A stretch of DNA of 64,000 nucleotides from Chrysomallon squamiferum. Taxonomy: Eukaryota; Mollusca; Gastropoda; Neomphalida; Peltospiridae. Under the pieces are notes generated by a model. It ran no database searches and was not told where the DNA came from. It saw only the letters and a list, made by a program, of their open reading frames with translations. Made by a program: the position numbers and the translations under genes. Below are positions 59,214-64,000 of this stretch, one piece after another. How positions within the stretch are numbered: the stretch's first letter is position 1; every line of letters starts with the position of its first letter. The DNA lies in NCBI GenBank assembly GCA_012295275.1, contig CM022676.1, positions 14,831,312 through 14,895,311 of the forward strand. The letters are read 5' to 3'.

Positions 59214-59684
59214 ATACTGTTACCCTTTTATCGTTTTTAAAACTAATATGAAGATAAATTATGTGTTTACTGTTTGTTAGACATGAACTTAAGAACTGGT
59301 ATTTGATTCATTTATCTGTGTTCTTTTATTTAGATTTATGTAAAACAGATATGCTAGTAAATTATATTATATACAATATTCATTAGACATAACATTAGAA
59401 GTTGTCAGTTTGTTTATACATAAAATTATAATTTGTTCTTAATTTTTTAATTCGTTAAAAATCTAAACACAAAATATAGAGGTATAGAAATAAATGTTTT
59501 AATTATATTTGTTTGGTTCATGTCATCTTTTTCTCTTCTGGGTAGAAAGAATATATGGTGTAAGAGAAATTCAAGTGAAAAGCTTTCAAATAAAACAAAA
59601 AAAACAACAAAAGGCACTGGTTGGATTGGGAGATAAGCAAACTCAGACATTAAATAGATTTTACAACTCTGTACATCATGCCTC

Positions 59685-59729
<45 letters not shown>

Positions 59730-59870
59730 GAGTTCTGTTATTAGAATTATTATTATTATCATCATCATTATCATCATCTTTGTTTATATATATATGTGTA
59801 TTTGGTTATTTCTGTTTTCCATATATTTTGTTCCATATATTACAAAGTTAGGTATGTTGTGCTGATTGCA
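59214..59870. other. Gene-free interval
   Basis: (TC)n at 59692-59726 and (ATT)/(ATC)n at 59745-59780. No supported gene. Confidence 0.6.
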
Positions 59871-60053
59871 TGTTCTTATTACACTCTGACAGGTCAGTGG
59901 TTCAATTCTTGTCTGTGTAATAAACTTACTACACAAACGTGTTGTATGTAACAAGTGAACTAATGTTCTTATTACACACTGACAGGTCAGTGGTTCAATC
60001 CTGTGAGTGTGACTAAAGTTACTACACAAGGATGTGTTGTATGTAGCAAATAG
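59871..60053 (+). repeat. Two tandem ~93-bp units with a B-box-like word
   Basis: Units 59871-59963 and 59964-60053 both start 'tgttcttattaca'. They share 'ctgacaggtcagtggttcaa' and 'actacacaa', then 'gttgtatgta'. 'ggttcaatcc' in unit 2 is a perfect Pol III B-box core. No A box is seen, so this may be the tail of a tRNA-derived element. Confidence 0.8.
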
Positions 60054-61860
60054 TATTTATCATATAATAGTCATTGTAATGACATATAAAAGTAACAAAC
60101 AAATTTTGTTTATTTTTGTTTTCAACCGCTTCATTTTTCTTTATTTCATTCAATATTCATTCAATATTCATTCATCCATCAAATCAGATACATGTACATG
60201 TAGCGTTAGAATTAAGATAATGATTATTTTACTTTTAGAATTACAGTTTAAACTTGAATTAGGCTAAGAACTGTCGAAAGATGACAGAAGGGTTAGTGCA
60301 ATAGTCAGGTTCTTTCGCTAAATGCAGTTCATTCAGTGGAAATATTAGTGGTGGGCTCAGATTACATTTAATCCTATGATTAGATTTAAGGTTAGTGTTA
60401 TGGTTTCATTCGGGATTATTGAAAATATTAAGACCAGAATAATAGCTAATTCAGCATTAAGTAAGGATTAAGGTTAGGTTTACCATCTTCTGTGACTTAG
60501 GATTAGTCTTTTCCTAGGGTTAGCTTTCAGGTAATGATATATCACTGGACCATCCAGCAAATAACAGTGTTCATAAAAGTGTTCTAAAACACACCTAGGA
60601 TCAAAATCTAAACTGTTTTGTCACTCCGCTAGTCACAGAGACTTAAATACTTTTACTGTGCAACTTAAAACTGGTTTCATGTCAGCTCACATATGAACAA
60701 TTTAAGTAAAAATAACAAAATCTTGAAAAACATTTAATAATCTTAGGAAAACACCAATTATGAGTGTAATTTAGATTCCTGATGAATAAAATTTATTCTC
60801 TCTGAGTCAGACTTTAGATTAACGTTCTAGACCAATGGAATATGTTTACACTAAAATGAGAATCTACTCAACTGTGTTAACAGTTGTGTAATTATCACCA
60901 GTGCACAGAAATGTGGAAGTAAAAAATACTCTGTGAAAAGTACACTGTCCTTAAAAAGAAATTAACACATCTGAACATAATAATAATAATAGCAATAATA
61001 ACAACAACAACAACAGTAACATCAATAATTGTAATAATAACAATAACAATAACAATAATAATAATAAATGATAATAAGCTGTAAATAAAAAAAATAAAAA
61101 TAAATTAGCATTAACAGGAAAATGAAAAGAAAATAACAGGAAACAGATTAGCAACAACAGCATAAAAAACAACAACTGTAAAATGATAATAATATAAAAA
61201 GAAGAAGAAAGACATGTTAAAATGGACATTTATTTTATCAAAGTTTATAATATTTTCAATTAAATGAAGACACTAAGAAAAATATGTATTAAGAAAAAAG
61301 CAGCAATCTGAATAAATTATGTTAAATCTTAGTTTCCCTTGACAACAAATATAAACTGAGACTGAAAATGACCATTCATAATAAATTTTCTATTTTATAT
61401 TGATATTTCTTTCACAATTTTTACTCAGTCTTCACAGCAAAAACTATTTTTTTAAGACAGGAAGTTATTATTATTTTTATAATGTAAGTAATTGATTATA
61501 CTTAGTCAGTGTATCCCTCCAATGGGACTAGGGTCCCCCACTTCAGGTCATATTTGATACATTCCATCTCCAATACAAATATTTCTTATCAGTTTAGTAG
61601 TTGTTGTCCTGGTTCAGTAGTGAAAACTTTATCAGGATGTTTTCTTAAATCAGCTAAAACTCCTGAAAACTTAACAAATAAATAAATTATAATACTAACC
61701 CTTTACACACAAACATACAGTTATACATACCCACCCAGACACTGACATCCTCCACATACACACACCTACCCACACAGAAACACACACATATACTAAAACA
61801 AATCACTATCAAGTTAATTGTTTTCTAAGTCAGTTATGAAATAACAGCAAACATATATAG
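60054..61860. other. Gene-free interval
   Basis: Degenerate 'ggttaggg'-like words at 60360-60540, (AAT)/(AAC)n patches at 60978-61070, (CA)-rich at 61750-61800. No supported gene. Confidence 0.6.
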
Positions 61861-61869
61861 AATTAGTCA

Positions 61870-62035
61870 GTGTGTGTGTGTGTGTTTATAATATATATGT
61901 ACATGGGTCTTTGTATGTATATGTAGTGTGTGTGTGTGTGTATAATATGTATGTACATGGCTGTTTGTATGTATATGTAGTGTGTGTGTGTGTATAATAT
62001 GTATGTACATGGGTGTTTGTATGTATATGTAGTGT
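61870..62035. repeat. Three tandem ~54-bp units
   Basis: Each unit is a (TG)n run followed by 'tataatatgtatgtacatgg' and 'tgtttgtatgtatatgtag'. Three units are followed by a partial fourth start 'tgtgcgtct'. Confidence 0.9.
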
Positions 62036-62594
62036 GCGTCTCTGTACATAAATATTAACAAATATGATTAAGCTGAGTATTATTGACTCACTAGTATTAT
62101 TTTATTATTAAGATATTCTAACAATTTCACATTTTATTACATAATGACAACCACAGAATAAATGTTAACTATTAAATTCACACCAAACAAATGTTGCTGC
62201 CCTTAGAATTTACATACTTAATTGAAAACAAAAGTTTAGAAGGTTTTGAAACTTTATCAGCAAATGCTTCAATAAAAAACAAACCAGATTATGGGTAAAT
62301 ATAAAATAGTTGATGTGATGTTTTAATGAGATAGCCACACTTTGAAGATTCCAAAATAACGGCAATAAAACAAGTAATAATAAAATTAACTGAAATAGCA
62401 TTAACATATACAACAAGTAATAATAAACCTAACTGTGATAAGAATAACAAATGTAACTAATTTTTGTAATGACCGTAATACCAACAATCCAATAATAAAA
62501 AAATAAAACAAACAAAAGTTTCAATACAAATAGTGTAGTTCAAAAACCTACATTAATAAAACAGAAATTTGCTAAGGAAGATAACTCTAATACA

Positions 62595-62699
62595 TAAAAT
62601 AAAATATGTTACCTGCAGAAAACATAAGAACTGACTACAGAACCAGTGATGTTGCCATGGTGAGGAACAGTGCTGACACATGGAAGAGCACTGCTGACT
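62595..62699 (-). other. Candidate orphan exon
   Basis: Acceptor 'aaatattttag' before 62699 and donor 'gtaaca' after a CAG. Two frames are open, [20 protein letters not shown] and [20 protein letters not shown]. Neither is recognised. Short length makes chance plausible. Confidence 0.2.
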
Positions 62700-62803
62700 A
62701 AAATATTTCTTTTGCCATGTTGTAGATAAACTGAGATAAATAAATAAATAAATAAATAAATAAGGAAACAGGTAAGTAAATATATAAAATGAATAAATAA
62801 ATA

Positions 62804-62868
62804 AAAGACAGTACATTTACATATACATACTGAAATGTACAGCTTGCTACATATGCAAATACACTCAC

Positions 62869-62916
<48 letters not shown>

Positions 62917-64000
62917 TTTATTCATTTGCTAAATGTATTACAACATATTTAATTAATATTCAATTTAACTTTTTAAAGTTATTTTATTAATTACTTATTA
63001 TGAATATTATTAATTACTTATTATGAATATTATTAATTTATTTGTAGTGAGGTGACAGCATCTGTTTAGTAACATTATCTGACAACTGGTTACACATTAA
63101 AATGATTAATCTTAAATTTTCTCAGTCTTGGTTATACACCACATTCAGATCCCTTGTGACTGCTTCTGTCAATTCTACCAACTAATACTGTTCTGAAATC
63201 ATAAAAAATTAATTATAATTAAAATATTACCTGAACAGGATCCAACCATTTTCCATGTATTTTATCTCGCATACCAACATTCTTAAACAATCATTCCAAA
63301 ACATACACACACACACAATAAGAATAATATCAATGTAATAAACATAATAATAGAGACAAATTTACAATAGTGTGTGCAGGTTTTTCCTTTCCAAGATGTT
63401 TTGGTACAGAACTTTGTCCAGTCTGAGCTGATTTCAGTTTCCAGGATGAAATAGCAAATACAGACTGTAAGTAAATAAAAATAAAAAACGAATATTCACT
63501 AATATTTCTGTACTTGTTTAATATTACTGGTTATCATGATTTATATATCTATAATGATTACAATTACTACGACCTGTTAATAACGTGTTAACATTTTTAA
63601 ATATTAATATTTCTTAAGTATAAAACTAAATTTATGAATAGAAATTGTACAGAGAGACGTATTAGGCTGTGATGACCTCTGCACAATCTACATAACTCCG
63701 CCCCAGAAGGGAGGCAACTCTATCATTGCTTAATATGACAAAGTTAAAACATGGCGGACGAATCGCTTCCACAAACTACCGGTTGCTTTCTGTCTGGATT
63801 ATTTAAGAGATACCACTATATTTTTGAAAAGCTATGAGTAAGGTTTCAGGTACTTCAGTCAAGATTACACCTGTAACATGTTTTGGAATGATGACGGCAC
63901 CATTTTTATGTCAGTTAAATCGGATCGGTCGTTGAAGAAGAGCGAAAAACCTATGGGATCCACGTGGATATGAGCCCGACTGTGACATCTTGTGTTGATT
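62804..64000 (+). repeat. Inverted repeat arm B (partner 22137-23313)
   Basis: The reverse complement of arm A, truncated by the window end at 64000 (which pairs with 22137). It is 20 bp longer than arm A because of small indels, mainly an extra 22-bp 'attattaattacttattatg' copy at about 62998-63040 and an 'actgt' insertion near 63464. Confidence 0.95.
63640..64000 (+). promoter_or_regulatory. Promoter/first exon, right copy, continuing beyond window
   Basis: The plus-strand counterpart of 22122-22450. It has a GC-box-like 'ctccgcccca' near 63697 and an ATG at 63751 giving MADESLPQTTGCFLSGLF, ending at CTATGA. The overlapping ATG at 63834 gives MSKVSGTSVKITPV. The downstream MSPTVTSC frame starts at 63970 and is cut off by the window edge. 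The same chained small ORFs as the left copy are open. It may be the start of the functional paralogue of the left-hand gene. Confidence 0.5.

Overview
This is an AT-rich, intron-rich metazoan genomic window, dense in simple repeats. Nothing in it is prokaryotic. Split genes with GT/AG introns, tRNA-derived SINE-like copies, Tc1, Tigger-like and non-LTR element relics, and long (GA)n, (AAT)n and (TA)n tracts point to a marine invertebrate. A mollusc or other lophotrochozoan fits best, but the sequence does not settle it. Only a few per cent of the window looks protein-coding.

Layout. 0-12 kb: tandem repeats, a decayed acidic ORF containing six 59-bp repeats (726-1658, minus), one isolated thrombospondin type-1 exon (5672-5860, minus), two separate arrays of the same ~56-bp minisatellite, and a SINE-like copy. 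12.3-22.4 kb (minus): a degenerate intron-bearing copy of a CAMSAP/Patronin gene (microtubule minus-end binding). It keeps parts of the calponin-homology and CKK domains but has stops, indels and missing middle exons. A 2.7-kb element with ~500-bp inverted arms sits in its last intron. 22.1-23.3 kb: an exon-1/promoter segment, followed by a 200-N assembly gap. 24-30 kb: Tigger-like and Tc1-like relics and a Cys-rich coding-like fragment. 34.8-40.3 kb (minus): an immunoglobulin-superfamily type I membrane receptor gene (two Ig domains, a membrane-proximal piece, a TM segment and an acidic Ser/Asn-rich tail) carrying several frameshifts. Its introns hold a MITE relative of the 12.8-kb element and a non-LTR relic. 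42-47 kb: a local tandem duplication, an open 217-codon ORF of unknown function (44134-44787, minus), and upstream of it five ~195-bp tandem units plus a repeated CCAAT segment. 48-50 kb (plus): weak CREB-like Q-rich relic exons. 52-59 kb (plus): diverged direct repeats leading into the one clearly intact gene, a two-exon BTB-BACK-PHR protein (57059-58566). 62.8-64 kb: an inverted, diverged copy of the 22.1-23.3 kb promoter/exon-1 segment, reading out of the window.

Relations. The same promoter/exon-1 block occurs twice in opposite orientation about 39.5 kb apart. The left copy lies upstream of the CAMSAP relic and the right copy continues past the window end. I infer that a gene or its 5' portion was duplicated in inverted orientation and that the left copy decayed. 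Whether the right copy drives an intact gene cannot be seen here. No operon-like or defence-system organisation was found.
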